NCBI GenBank assembly: GCA_016794565.1
Contig: JAEUHQ010000134.1
Span: 1-64,000, forward strand
DNA: 64,000 nucleotides
Direction of reading: 5' to 3'
Origin: Planctomycetota bacterium
GTDB lineage: Bacteria > Planctomycetota > UBA1135 > UBA2386
Of the stretch, positions 27,318 through 36,798 are shown piece by piece (positions within the stretch are counted from its first letter, which is position 1; every line of letters starts with the position of its first letter). The notes under the pieces are model-generated. The model was not told the DNA's origin. It saw only the letters and a list, made by a program, of their open reading frames with translations, and searched no databases. A program made the position numbers and the translations under genes.

Positions 27318-29141
27318 TCACAACTTCGGCAGCGTCAATACGGGCTTGGCGACTCCGCGTTCGAAGAGGGCACCGCCAAACAGCGCGGACGCGGGCACGA
27401 AGACGACCATCGCCGAGTCGGCATCGCTGCGCGCGACCAGGACCTTTGCGCCGTCGTGCCCGACGCCTTCCAGCGCGGCACCGGCTCGCGCTGGCCAGAG
27501 GACGTAGCGAGAGCCCGTCGGTCCCGGTCCGAGGTCCACCGTCACGCCGAGCGACTGCGGACGAACGCCGCGTCCCTTCCGCCAGTAGAGCCGCGGGCCA
27601 CCCGTGTCGTCCGCCGTGAAACGGGCGATCTCGACGAGATCCCGGTCTGGGGCGAACCCGTCGCCGAACCAGCGGCCACACGCATGCGCTCGCCGCACGT
27701 CGAGGGAGAACTGGCGCGCGTCGTCGAGCACGAAGCGGATCCCCTGCTCGTCGAGCCACGCGCCGAGTCGCCGATCCCGCAAGGCGCGGAACGACCTGGA
27801 GTCGACGACCCCGTCCAGGTTCACCACGCCCCTGCGTTCCGCCGGCGTGCGAAGAACGTCCGCATGGAACGTCACGATCCCCGAGTTGAAGCTGCCGACC
27901 CGTTCCCCGGCCGGGACCAGGTCGTCGAGGCACCGCCCCGCGATCTCCATCTGGCGCTGCCCGGCCAAGGGCTCGGGCCCGATCCGCCGGCCGTCGACGA
28001 TCTGCGCAACGGCCGCGACCAACAGCAGGGTGCGCCAGCGGCGGAAGCGCGCGATCGCCGCGGCGGCGCCGACCACCAGCGGTGCGACGTAGTAGTCGCG
28101 TGGGTACCAGCGGATCGCCCAGTGCAGCGCGACGATCGCCGCGAGCCCCAGCACGAGCGCGGCGAGGTCTCTCGGGACTGGGCGAGGCCTCGCTCTCGGC
28201 ACGAGGGCGAGGAAGAGCGCGATCCACCCCGCCGTCGCGAGGTCGCGCGCGCCGAGTGCGCACGCGGCGCCAACGACGAGTGAGGGCAATGCGCGCAACG
28301 AAGCCGGCCACACGCTGCGCACGACCGCGAACACCGCGAAGCCGAGCCCCATCGCCGACGCCGTCGCCCACGGTCCTCCGAGCAACACCGGCCGCGCGAA
28401 CCACCAGACCTGTGCGAACCAGGACCCGAGGTCGGGCGACGTGGCGGCGAAGTTCGCGTGCCACAACCACGCCATCGGCAAGGCCGAATCGGGCCAGATG
28501 CCGCCGCCCAGCCAGACGTTCGCACCGGCGAACACCGCGAACGCCGCGGTCGGCGCGACGAACGCACGACACCCGCCGCGCCACGCGGACAGCGCGAGCA
28601 CCAGACCGAAGAGATCGCTGCGCGCGAGCACGGCGAGGACCGACACGCCGACGAATCGCCCCTGCGATGCGCGCCGTGAGAGCCACAGCGTCTGCGCGAG
28701 GAGACAGGCAAGTGCCGTCTCCTGACCGTTCTGGGCCTCCCGCAACAGGAGGGGATTGCCAAGCCAACACATCGCGATGCAGAGACCGGCCAGGCGGTCG
28801 CGCATCGAGAAGTACCAGCCGGCCGCCGCAGCGAGGTGGAACGAGAACCCGAGCCAGGGCGCGATCGCCGGCAGTGCAGCGGCGCCGCCGAACCAGGCAA
28901 TCGGGACCAGCAGCGCCGACCACAGGATCTGCACGCCGCTCGTCGAGACCCCGTCGCTGACGACGGGGCCGAGCCCGCGCGCCACGTTGGCGGCCCACGC
29001 GAACTCGTAGAACGCGTCGTCGCGCAGCCGGTCGACGACGTCCGGGGCCAGCACGAGCCAACGCTGCAGGCCGACGCTCGCGGCGATCAATGACGCCGCG
29101 AGCGCGGCAACTCCGAGGCGGGCGTGCGCCGCGCCCTTCAC
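27318..29141 (-). CDS. polytopic membrane protein, GT-C glycosyltransferase-like
   Basis: The product is about 607 residues, with roughly ten hydrophobic helices and a C-terminal soluble tail. After the first helix it has RLRDDAFYEFAWAANVARGLG and STSGVQILWSALL; the DDAF pair and the G(L)GPV-(x)n-W pattern are reminiscent of GT-C enzymes and of the gene at 4550-6427, though the RPDG motif is replaced by LARSDLFGL. The GTG at 29141 is chosen because GGGAAGG lies just upstream; a TTG at 29186 is an alternative. Sugar and acceptor are unknown. It is followed by fbp, 46 bases away. Confidence 0.65.
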   Translation of the reverse strand: MKGAAHARLGVAALAASLIAASVGLQRWLVLAPDVVDRLRDDAFYEFAWAANVARGLGPVVSDGVSTSGVQILWSALLVPIAWFGGAAALPAIAPWLGFSFHLAAAAGWYFSMRDRLAGLCIAMCWLGNPLLLREAQNGQETALACLLAQTLWLSRRASQGRFVGVSVLAVLARSDLFGLVLALSAWRGGCRAFVAPTAAFAVFAGANVWLGGGIWPDSALPMAWLWHANFAATSPDLGSWFAQVWWFARPVLLGGPWATASAMGLGFAVFAVVRSVWPASLRALPSLVVGAACALGARDLATAGWIALFLALVPRARPRPVPRDLAALVLGLAAIVALHWAIRWYPRDYYVAPLVVGAAAAIARFRRWRTLLLVAAVAQIVDGRRIGPEPLAGQRQMEIAGRCLDDLVPAGERVGSFNSGIVTFHADVLRTPAERRGVVNLDGVVDSRSFRALRDRRLGAWLDEQGIRFVLDDARQFSLDVRRAHACGRWFGDGFAPDRDLVEIARFTADDTGGPRLYWRKGRGVRPQSLGVTVDLGPGPTGSRYVLWPARAGAALEGVGHDGAKVLVARSDADSAMVVFVPASALFGGALFERGVAKPVLTLPKL

Positions 29142-29499
29142 GGCGCCCTTCCCGCCGACCAGTGCAGGGGCCCCTCCCTCGCGCAAAGCAGACCGAACGT
29201 GCGCCAGCGAGGTGCCATTGGGCGGCGCAGCATACTCAGGAGCGCGGCATCGACCGCCCGGCGATCACCGCACTTCCGCGAACCCTCCCGATCACCAACG
29301 TCTCGCCGCGTCGCTGCGGTCCCTGCGGAACCTGAGGCACACTGCCCGCCGGACGCGAACCGGAGCGGCGCGCCGAAGGCGAGCGGCAAGGTGCTGTGCG
29401 GAGCGCGCGCGAAGCGGGCGGTCCGCTCAGAACCGGAGCGGCGCGCCGAAGGCGAGCGGCAAGGTCCTGTGCGGAGCGCGCGCGAAGCGGGCGGTCCGT
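29142..29499. other. gene-free stretch with tandem repeat
   Basis: About 350 bases lie between two minus-strand genes. The lower half should hold the promoter of the membrane protein but shows no clear motif. The upper half is the 73-base tandem repeat annotated separately. Confidence 0.5.
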
Positions 29500-29502
29500 T
29501 CA
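29357..29502. repeat. two tandem copies of a 73-base unit
   Basis: Unit 1 is 29357-29429 and unit 2 is 29430-29502. They differ at two positions only (29393/29466 and 29426/29499). Each begins GAACCGGAGCGGCGCGCCG and ends GGTCCG(C/T)TCA. Unit 2 includes the stop codon of the secreted-protein gene at 29500-29502, so the unit arose from, or grew into, that gene's 3' end. The near identity indicates a recent duplication. Confidence 0.9.
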
Positions 29503-31245
29503 GAATGACGCGCGGTGCGCGTCCCACATCGACGCGACCCACGGCGACCACGACTTCGTCCAGCCGCTGGTTTCGATCTGCGTGTAGCGATCCATGTAGT
29601 CGAACAGCGCGTCGTGGCTCCAGGCCTGCTTCAGGCCCATCATGCGAGCGCAGAGTACGCCGCCGATCCAGGCGTTCGCGGTGCAGCAGCGGCGGTAGCT
29701 GTCGCCGAGCCAGTTCGAGTTGTCCGCGTTGGGCGCGTGCACGTGAGCGAAGCCGAACTCGGGCGTGCCGACGTCAGTGCTCGTGTAGCCACCGTAGCCC
29801 CAGTTCACCTGCGTCGCCGAGGTCTGCTGAACGACGAACGTCTGGCAGTCCTCGCCGAAGTGCGCGGTGTAGGTGCCGTTCAGGTTGCGCACGGACGGAT
29901 AGTTCGCGCCGACGGCGAGCATCTCGACATCGTGCAGCAAGGCGCCGGCGAACAGGATCGGCAGCTTGCGACCCGAGTCGTGGCCACCCGTGCCTTCCCA
30001 CGAGCATCCGTTCTTCACGTTGCCCCAGAAGTCGATGCCGACCTGCACGAGTCGCGTGACCAGCAGCTGCTTCTGTTGCAGCGGCAGGTTCACGTTGCAC
30101 ATCAGGGCCGACTCGTTGAACAGCGTCGTGAAGTCGCGGCCGTAGTCGGGCATGTTCTGGACCGGGTGCATGAAGCGAGCGGGCCAGCCCGGCGCATGGT
30201 CGAGCCACGGACGCTCGAACTTCGCCACCTGCGCCGACATCGACGGCATTCCCGACGAAGCGGTCACCGAGAGCAGCGCACTCCAGTCGATCATCTCGAC
30301 GTCGTAGGCGACCGAGTGGTCGTTGCCGGCGTAAGGCGGCCGGAACGAACCCAGCGGCGGCCGCACCGCGAGGCAGGTGAGCACTGCACAGGTGTCGATC
30401 TGCGGGATGAACGCCGTGTTCATGTTGCTGATGATCTTCACCAGGCTCTGGTTCGGTGCCAGCACGAGCGGATTGCCGGGCGCGAGGTTCTTCGCGACGT
30501 TCAGCGTGTCGGAGTACCGGTTCTCGTTGCCCGCGCCGTAGAGACCGCGGTCGTACCCCTGCATGTAGGTCGACGGATTGGGGTTGATCATCGCGCCGTG
30601 GATGACGCGGGTGCCGACGGTCGTGCAGGCGGGCTGCATGTCGACCAGCGTGACCGGCCCGATGACGAACCAGTCGCCGTTGACGAACTGCCCCGCCTCG
30701 ACCGGTTGCGCGAACTGGAACGTGATACCGAACTGCGTGATCGACGTGACCGGGCTCGTCGGGGTGGGCAGCGGCGCAACGCGGTTGCGCAGCGCCTTCG
30801 AGAGGCCGATCCCCGGTGCGTTGAGACCGGGCTCGGCGAAGAAGGCCTGGAAGTACAAGTCGCTCGCGGCGAGCACCGGATCCTCCGGAACCGGGAAACC
30901 CGCCGCGACCGTCGGCGAGGTCGTGAAGAAGGGCATCTGGATCAGCGGCGACACGAGAAGCGAGCAGCCCGGCATGTTCACGGGCGCCAGCGAAGCCGGC
31001 AGCACGACGCTCCCCCACTGCGTCCGCGAGTCCCCGATCATCAGGACGGCCTGCGCGAACGGCGTCAGGTGGTCGAGTTGGATCGTCGACCAGGAACCCG
31101 GTCGCATCGGCGGGAAGATGTCGATCGTCGCTTCCTGACCGCCGTAGCCACCACAGCCGGAGCCGAACTGCTCGATCACCGGGACCTGCGCGAGGAGCAG
31201 AGGAGTGGCGAACAGGGTCGCCAACAGCGAGGCCGTTTTTTGCAT
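29500..31245 (-). CDS. large secreted protein with N-terminal copy of the kelch-associated domain
   Basis: The 581-residue product has a signal peptide (residues 1-19, LLLAQ end). Residues 25-165 resemble the C-terminal domain of the two kelch proteins: a starting QFGSGCGGYGG, a LTPFAQAVLMIGDS strand, MPGCSLLVSP, and VPEDPVLAASDLYFQAFF. The remaining 400 residues are helical and rich in Trp, His and Cys (GCSWEGTGGHDSGRKLPILFAG, SYRRCCTANAWIGG), with a look of an alpha/alpha-barrel polysaccharide enzyme, but I do not recognise a family. The stop lies inside the 73-base repeat. Confidence 0.78.
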   Translation of the reverse strand: MQKTASLLATLFATPLLLAQVPVIEQFGSGCGGYGGQEATIDIFPPMRPGSWSTIQLDHLTPFAQAVLMIGDSRTQWGSVVLPASLAPVNMPGCSLLVSPLIQMPFFTTSPTVAAGFPVPEDPVLAASDLYFQAFFAEPGLNAPGIGLSKALRNRVAPLPTPTSPVTSITQFGITFQFAQPVEAGQFVNGDWFVIGPVTLVDMQPACTTVGTRVIHGAMINPNPSTYMQGYDRGLYGAGNENRYSDTLNVAKNLAPGNPLVLAPNQSLVKIISNMNTAFIPQIDTCAVLTCLAVRPPLGSFRPPYAGNDHSVAYDVEMIDWSALLSVTASSGMPSMSAQVAKFERPWLDHAPGWPARFMHPVQNMPDYGRDFTTLFNESALMCNVNLPLQQKQLLVTRLVQVGIDFWGNVKNGCSWEGTGGHDSGRKLPILFAGALLHDVEMLAVGANYPSVRNLNGTYTAHFGEDCQTFVVQQTSATQVNWGYGGYTSTDVGTPEFGFAHVHAPNADNSNWLGDSYRRCCTANAWIGGVLCARMMGLKQAWSHDALFDYMDRYTQIETSGWTKSWSPWVASMWDAHRASF

Positions 31246-31536
31246 TCGCGCCCCCTACGCGGCGCGACTCTGGTGCGGCCAGACTTTCGTTGGCACCGGC
31301 GCTGCAGCTGCCCCGTGCACAAGCATGCACAGACCCGTGGGCTGGAAGGAAAACTGCTCACAAGCGTCCGTGCTGTCTTGCTCGCCGACAGATGCGCGCG
31401 ACGACGGCGGCGAACGAAGCGCGTCGTGTCGCAACCTTGGACAGAAAAGCGCCCGACCGACACCGAGCGGATACTCTGAAAAAATCGTGGTTCGCCGCAT
31501 CGCAATCGAGTTCCTCCGCGCCGCCGAGGCAATGGA
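31246..31536. promoter_or_regulatory. divergent intergenic region
   Basis: This 291-base gap lies between a minus-strand secreted protein and the plus-strand repeat-protein pair. Locally AT-richer stretches occur at 31335-31350 (GGAAGGAAAACTGC) and 31470-31492 (GGATACTCTGAAAAAATCG); the latter, with GATACT, is the best but weak candidate for a -10 box of the plus-strand genes. Confidence 0.3.
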
Positions 31537-33549
31537 ATGAAGTCGCGCGCGACGATCTGTGTCGCGCTCGTGGCCGCCGGCGCCGCGGTGTGGGCGCTGT
31601 CGCGGCGCGCGCCCGAAGCGCCGCCGCCCCCGCCACCGACGCCGCCGCACGAGGCAGAGGCCGAACCCGAGGACGCGCGCGCGGTCCCGCAGGCGGCACC
31701 GTCGACGGCGCGCGAGCTGGCGCAAGAGCTGCCCCCGGCTACGGGCCTTTCGCCGGCGCAAGGCTGGCGCGGGGTCGTGCTCGACGAGGCCAATCGTCCG
31801 CTGCCAGCCGTCGCCGTGCACCTGCTGGAGAGTCCGTCCAACGACCCGCTGGCCGTGGCGCTGGTCGCCGAGCGCCGCCTTTCGCCGGCTCCTCTGGCGA
31901 CGATCCGGACCGCTTCCGACGGCACGTTCGCGCTCGGGCTGCCCGTCACCCAGGACCGGGTCTACGAGCTGTTCTTCGTCGCCGCAAACCGCGCTCCGAC
32001 CCGCGTCACCGGCCTGCGCCTTCTCTCGGACCAGTGGTTCGATCTCGGCATCGTGGTCGTCGGCACGGGCACGGTCCTGCGTGGTCGCGTCGAGATCGCT
32101 GGCTCGGGCGCCCCGGTGCCCAGCGCGATGGTCACGGTCGAAACCGGCACGACGTTCGTCGACGCCGCCCTGCGCGCGCTGCCCGACGGGGAGCGATCGC
32201 TGTCGACGACGGTCGATGCGCACGGCCGCTACGAACTGCTCGTGCCGCGCGTCGGCACGGTGCGCGTGACGGCCATGGCTCCCGGCTTCGCGCGCGCCGT
32301 GCGCACCGGACTGGACCTCGGAACGCAGCCGTTGCCCGACGTCGATTTCGCCCTTCCGGCGGGGCTCACCATCCGCGGTCGGGTCCACGAGCGGAACGGC
32401 GCCGGCGTGGCATCGGCCCGCATCGAAGCCTGGCCCGAGCAGGCTGCCTTGCCGCCGCTCGTCGCGACGAGCGATGCAGACGGTTGGTTCAACGTCCAGA
32501 ACCTCGCACCGGGCCGCTACCGCCTGCGGGTGTCGGCGCGCTCGTTCGTGGCGACGGAACGCCTCGAGGTCGAAGCCGGCCGCACCGACCTGCTGATCGC
32601 GATCGCGCGGCGGAGTTCCTTGCGACTGCGCGTGCTCGCGCCGGGGGGCACCCTCGTCCGCGACTACCAGCTCGCAGTCCGGCGATTCCTGGCCGACCGG
32701 GACGGCCATCTCGCCTACGTCCCGGACGTGCCGGACCGTCGCGTCGCCCTCCGGGGCGAGACGGAGCGGGCCACGATCGACGATCTGCCGAACGGAACGT
32801 TCGTCTTCCAGGTCGCGGCCGAAGGGTTCGCGACGACATTCTCCGAGCCGGTCGACCTCGCGGCTGCGGAGGGCGGTGACGGCGTCGTGCGCGAACTCGA
32901 CGTCACGCTGTCGGCCGGAGCCACGATCCGCGGCCACGTGATGGACGCGTTCGGCCGACCCTTGACGGGAGCGACGGTGACCACCGCCGCGGAAGGAGCC
33001 GACCCCGACTCGCCGCTGTGGCGGGTGCTCGCCGGAGCGGCCCCGGAGCGCATCACGCCGCGAACGGCCACCACCGACGCGGACGGCAGGTTCGAACTCC
33101 CGCGGCTGTCGTTCGGCCAGTACCAGCTCGAGGTGCGGCACCCCGACGCATGCCTCGCCCGGCAGAACGGCATCGTGCTCGACGCCGAAGGGGTCCGTAC
33201 CATCGCGCCGATCCGGCTCGTGCGCGGCGCCGAGGTCAGCGGGCGCGTCACGATCGGCGGCAGAACTGCAGCGCAAGCGAAGATCCTGCTGACGACGCCG
33301 TCCAACGCGGCCTCGCGCGGCAGCGCCTTCCGCCTCGAGGCCATCGCCGACGCCGACGGTTTCTTTCGCATGCCTCGACGAGTCCCACCCGGTATGTACG
33401 AACTCCGCGCCGCGGCGCTCGACACCACCTCGCCCGAGGCCCAGCCTTTCCGGCAGATGCAGCAACTCCAGCGGTCCGCGGTTCCGTTGTCCGTCGGCGA
33501 CGGGCAGGAACGCGTCGAACGCGATCTCGACATCCCGAACGATCACTGA
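31537..33549 (+). CDS. membrane-anchored carboxypeptidase-regulatory-like repeat protein, copy A
   Basis: The 670-residue product has one N-terminal hydrophobic helix (about residues 5-21), a Pro/Glu/Ala-rich linker (25-70), then a series of beta-sandwich repeats of the carboxypeptidase-regulatory-like type, each with a start such as LTIRGRVHERNGAGVASARI, ATIRGHVMDAFGRPLTGATV or EVSGRVTIGG and a close such as DADGWFNVQNLAPGRYRLRV. It is probably anchored in a membrane with the repeats outside. Such repeats are structural or adhesive; no enzyme domain is seen. A paralogue follows 7 bases downstream. Confidence 0.78.
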   Translation: MKSRATICVALVAAGAAVWALSRRAPEAPPPPPPTPPHEAEAEPEDARAVPQAAPSTARELAQELPPATGLSPAQGWRGVVLDEANRPLPAVAVHLLESPSNDPLAVALVAERRLSPAPLATIRTASDGTFALGLPVTQDRVYELFFVAANRAPTRVTGLRLLSDQWFDLGIVVVGTGTVLRGRVEIAGSGAPVPSAMVTVETGTTFVDAALRALPDGERSLSTTVDAHGRYELLVPRVGTVRVTAMAPGFARAVRTGLDLGTQPLPDVDFALPAGLTIRGRVHERNGAGVASARIEAWPEQAALPPLVATSDADGWFNVQNLAPGRYRLRVSARSFVATERLEVEAGRTDLLIAIARRSSLRLRVLAPGGTLVRDYQLAVRRFLADRDGHLAYVPDVPDRRVALRGETERATIDDLPNGTFVFQVAAEGFATTFSEPVDLAAAEGGDGVVRELDVTLSAGATIRGHVMDAFGRPLTGATVTTAAEGADPDSPLWRVLAGAAPERITPRTATTDADGRFELPRLSFGQYQLEVRHPDACLARQNGIVLDAEGVRTIAPIRLVRGAEVSGRVTIGGRTAAQAKILLTTPSNAASRGSAFRLEAIADADGFFRMPRRVPPGMYELRAAALDTTSPEAQPFRQMQQLQRSAVPLSVGDGQERVERDLDIPNDH

Positions 33550-33556
33550 CTTCCCC

Positions 33557-35626
33557 GTGTCCAACTCCAAAAGCCTGGCCCTTCCCCTGGTCCTCGTCGC
33601 TGCCCTCGCGGGCGGCGGCCTCTGGTTCGCGATGCGTGGCGGTGACGAGCCGGCCCCGCCCAAGGTGACGCCGACCGTGCAGCAGCCGGAGGTCAAGCCG
33701 CCGACCCCGCCGCCCGAAGTCGTCCGCCCCGCAGAGGCGCCACGGAGCCAGGACCTGGACCGAACGGCGGTCAAGGTCGACACCGCGTCCGCCGACGCGC
33801 CGCAGGGTGTGCGGGGCCGCCTCCTGCTGCCCGACGGCCGACCGGCGGCAGACGTTCCGGTGATGTTGATCACCAACCTCACGAACAACCCGATCGAGGT
33901 CTTCTTGATGAACAAGACCTCGAAGTCGACCGCCGCCTCGACCGCCGCGACGGCCACGACGGCCGCGGACGGCACGTTCGCGCTGGGCATCCGGCAGATC
34001 GGCAAGGCCTACGACCTGCGGATCGTGAGCCCTGAACACCCGGAGAAGAACGTGCCGCAGATCAAGGTGCGTGAGGGCGACTGGTTCGACACGGGTGACG
34101 TGCGTCTCGAGAACGGTCTCGTGGTGCAGGGCAACGTCGTCGAGGAGGAATCGAAGCTCGGCATCCCGAACGCGACCGTCTACCTGACGAACAGCGCCGT
34201 GACGCACTCGATGATCGCCACGCCCGGGCGCGAGAAGGGCATCGCGGTGGTAACCGACGACAAGGGCTTCTATCGCTTCACGACGGCACCGACGACCGGC
34301 CTGATCACGCTGACGCCCGAGGCCGCCGGCTACGCGGGCTCGCCGCTGCCGAACCTGCAGCTGAATCCGCAGGGCGTGAACGAGTTCCAGATCCAGATGG
34401 TGCACGGCCAGTCCATCGCCGGCATCGTCGTCGATCCGGACGGCAAGCCGGTCGCGGGCGCGAGCGTCGCAGCGAACGGCCTGAGCCAGAAGACGCCCCA
34501 GGTGTCGACGACGACGACTGGCAGCGATGGCGTGTTCCAGTTCCCGGCTCTGCGCGCGGGTCCGTACAGCCTCGTGGCCTCGCTCGCGTCGTACATCGAC
34601 GGGCGGCAGCAGCCCGTGATGACCGGCGACACCGAGGTGAAGCTCGTGCTCGGCCTTCGCCCCACCGTGAAGCTGCGCGTGCTGACCGCCAACAAGACGC
34701 CGGTGAAGTCGTACCGCCTCACTCTGATGCGGTACTTCCCGAACAACCCCACGGGTGTCGGCAAGGTGCTCGACTTCCCCGACCGCAGCGTGACTCCGGG
34801 CGACTACCCGTCGGAGTACGGCGGCGAATGGGCCGCGATCAGGAACGTTCCGATCGGCGACTACCGGTGGCAGGTGCAGGAGGGCTCGCACGCGAAGACG
34901 CTCTCGCCGCCGTTCACGGTGGTCGAGAACGGCCCGATCGCGGAGGTCACGGCAGAACTCACGCTCGGCGGCATCATCACGGGCACGGTCGTCGACGACC
35001 GCGGCCAGCCGGTTCCCGACGCCATCGTCACGACAGACATGAACAGCGGACCGGCGGGCGACCTCGGCCTGCTGGAGATCTTCTCGACGATGATCCCCGA
35101 GAAGCACACGAAGACGCAGGGCCGCACGGATGCACAGGGCCGGTTCAAGGTGACGAAGCTCTCGTTCGCCGACTACATGGTTCGCGTCTCCCACCCCGAG
35201 TTCTGCGAAGGCACGGCCGTCGACATCAAGCTCGACACGCCGGGGCAAGTCGCCGACGCGGGCGTGATCAAGCTCGCGCGCGGCGCCGTCGTCGAAGGCA
35301 TCACGCTGGTCGCCGGTCAACCTGCCGGCCAGGTGAAGGTGCAGGTCTCGGTGCCCATGCCGACGGCCGCACCGGGGCAGACCGGGCCGATCACCGATCC
35401 GCGCACGCTCGGCCCGCTGTTCCACGGCGTGGCGATCAGCGACAACGACGGCCGCTTCCGGCTGCTGAAGCGCGTGCCGCCCGGCAACTACAAGGTGACC
35501 GCGAGCCGCCAGACCGCGGAGAGCCCGTTCAGCACGATCCTCGACATGAAGAACACCGAACAACAGCTGATGATTCGCGCCGGTCAGGATCGCGCCGAAG
35601 TGAAGTTCAACCTGCCGGCGCGATAG
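33557..35626 (+). CDS. membrane-anchored carboxypeptidase-regulatory-like repeat protein, copy B
   Basis: The 689-residue product (GTG start) has the same plan as its upstream neighbour: N-terminal helix (residues 7-25), Pro-rich linker, and repeats opening GVRGRLLLPDGRPAADVPV, QSIAGIVVDPDGKPVAGASV and GIITGTVVDDRGQPVPDAIV, closing with forms such as TDAQGRFKVTKLSFADYMVRV. The two proteins share phrases along their length (DGTFALG..., DWFDTGDVRL versus QWFDLGIVVV), so they arose by tandem duplication followed by divergence. The 7-base gap implies one transcript. Function is likely structural at the cell surface. Confidence 0.78.
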   Translation: MSNSKSLALPLVLVAALAGGGLWFAMRGGDEPAPPKVTPTVQQPEVKPPTPPPEVVRPAEAPRSQDLDRTAVKVDTASADAPQGVRGRLLLPDGRPAADVPVMLITNLTNNPIEVFLMNKTSKSTAASTAATATTAADGTFALGIRQIGKAYDLRIVSPEHPEKNVPQIKVREGDWFDTGDVRLENGLVVQGNVVEEESKLGIPNATVYLTNSAVTHSMIATPGREKGIAVVTDDKGFYRFTTAPTTGLITLTPEAAGYAGSPLPNLQLNPQGVNEFQIQMVHGQSIAGIVVDPDGKPVAGASVAANGLSQKTPQVSTTTTGSDGVFQFPALRAGPYSLVASLASYIDGRQQPVMTGDTEVKLVLGLRPTVKLRVLTANKTPVKSYRLTLMRYFPNNPTGVGKVLDFPDRSVTPGDYPSEYGGEWAAIRNVPIGDYRWQVQEGSHAKTLSPPFTVVENGPIAEVTAELTLGGIITGTVVDDRGQPVPDAIVTTDMNSGPAGDLGLLEIFSTMIPEKHTKTQGRTDAQGRFKVTKLSFADYMVRVSHPEFCEGTAVDIKLDTPGQVADAGVIKLARGAVVEGITLVAGQPAGQVKVQVSVPMPTAAPGQTGPITDPRTLGPLFHGVAISDNDGRFRLLKRVPPGNYKVTASRQTAESPFSTILDMKNTEQQLMIRAGQDRAEVKFNLPAR

Positions 35627-35655
35627 CGAAGCGGACGCGCGGTAGATTCGGGCGG

Positions 35656-36780
35656 ATGACGAACGGTCCGCACCGCCCGACGAGCTACTGGGACTACATC
35701 CGCGTGGAGGACCTGCTGGCGCTGCAGAACGGGACCTCCGCGACCGAGTCGGATCTGACGACGGACGAGATCCGCTTCATCGTCATCCACCAGGTCGACG
35801 AGTTGTGGTTCAAGGTCGTCCTGGGCGAACTGAAGGCCGCACGCGACCTCTTCGCCCGCCGCCCCGTGCCCGAGGACGCCCTCGCAGGCGCGGTCGCGAG
35901 CCTGCGCCGCGTCACGATCTGCTTCGAACTCGCCGCGCAGCACTTCCGGCTCATGGAGACGATGCGGACGCAGGACTACCTGCTGTTCCGTGACAAGCTG
36001 AACCCGGCGAGCGGATTCCAGTCCGCGCAGATGCGGGAGATCGAGATCCTGCTCGGCCTGCCCGACGACGAACGGGTGCCGCTCGGCAACGAGATCAGCT
36101 ACATGGAGGCGCTGAAGAGTGCCGACGGCTCGCCCTCGCCGGCACTCGCTCGCGTGCGCCGGCGCCTCGCGGACATGCCGACGCTGAAGACTGCGGTCGA
36201 CGCATGGCTGCACCGCACTCCCATCGACGGCAGTTCGCCCGATTCGCCGGGGGATGCGACGATCGTCGATCGCTTCGTCGAGCGATTCCTGCAGGGGCAC
36301 GAAGCGCTCTGCCAGCGCGCCCTCGACCACGCGGTCCGGGTCCAGGCCCTGACTCCCCCGGACGAGGAGCGGTTGCGTGCCCGCTACCGCGGCCAGTTGC
36401 AGGGTGCGCGCCGGCACCTGCTCGCCGACGACGTCCCCACCGAACGGCGGAGTTTCGTGCGCCGCCTGCGCGCCGCCATCCTGTTCGTCGACAGCAACCG
36501 CACGCTGCCGCTGCTCAGCTGGCCGGGCCAGGTGATCGACGGGCTGATCGAGTGCGAGCAGGCGATGCTCGCGTTCCGGCAGCGCCACGCGCGCATGGTC
36601 GAACGCGTGATCGGCCGGCGGGTTGGCACCGGCGGCAGCGACGGCGTCGCCTACCTCGACCAGACCGCCCTGCGCTACCGCGTCTTCACCGAGATCTGGG
36701 CGGCCCGCACGCTGCTGTTGCCTCCGGACCTGTCGCCCGGCGCGGCGGACCCGACCTTCTACGGTCTCGCGCACGAGTGA
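35656..36780 (+). CDS. kynA: tryptophan 2,3-dioxygenase
   Basis: The 374-residue product has the substrate-binding His in FIVIHQVDELWFK, the MRTQDYLLFRDKLNPASGFQSAQ segment that surrounds the heme and substrate, and RHARMVERVIGRRVGTGGSDG, whose His is the axial heme ligand in characterised TDOs. It opens the indole ring of L-tryptophan to N-formylkynurenine. It is somewhat longer than many bacterial TDOs, mostly through the middle helical part. No kynureninase or formamidase lies beside it, so the pathway beyond this step is not shown. Confidence 0.93.
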   Translation: MTNGPHRPTSYWDYIRVEDLLALQNGTSATESDLTTDEIRFIVIHQVDELWFKVVLGELKAARDLFARRPVPEDALAGAVASLRRVTICFELAAQHFRLMETMRTQDYLLFRDKLNPASGFQSAQMREIEILLGLPDDERVPLGNEISYMEALKSADGSPSPALARVRRRLADMPTLKTAVDAWLHRTPIDGSSPDSPGDATIVDRFVERFLQGHEALCQRALDHAVRVQALTPPDEERLRARYRGQLQGARRHLLADDVPTERRSFVRRLRAAILFVDSNRTLPLLSWPGQVIDGLIECEQAMLAFRQRHARMVERVIGRRVGTGGSDGVAYLDQTALRYRVFTEIWAARTLLLPPDLSPGAADPTFYGLAHE

Positions 36781-36798
36781 ACGCGTCGGCGACCAGCG

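Noticed and set aside
29142-29499. The tandem repeat as an insertion sequence remnant
   Set aside because: No transposase fragment or terminal inverted repeats flank it, and only two adjacent copies are present in the window.
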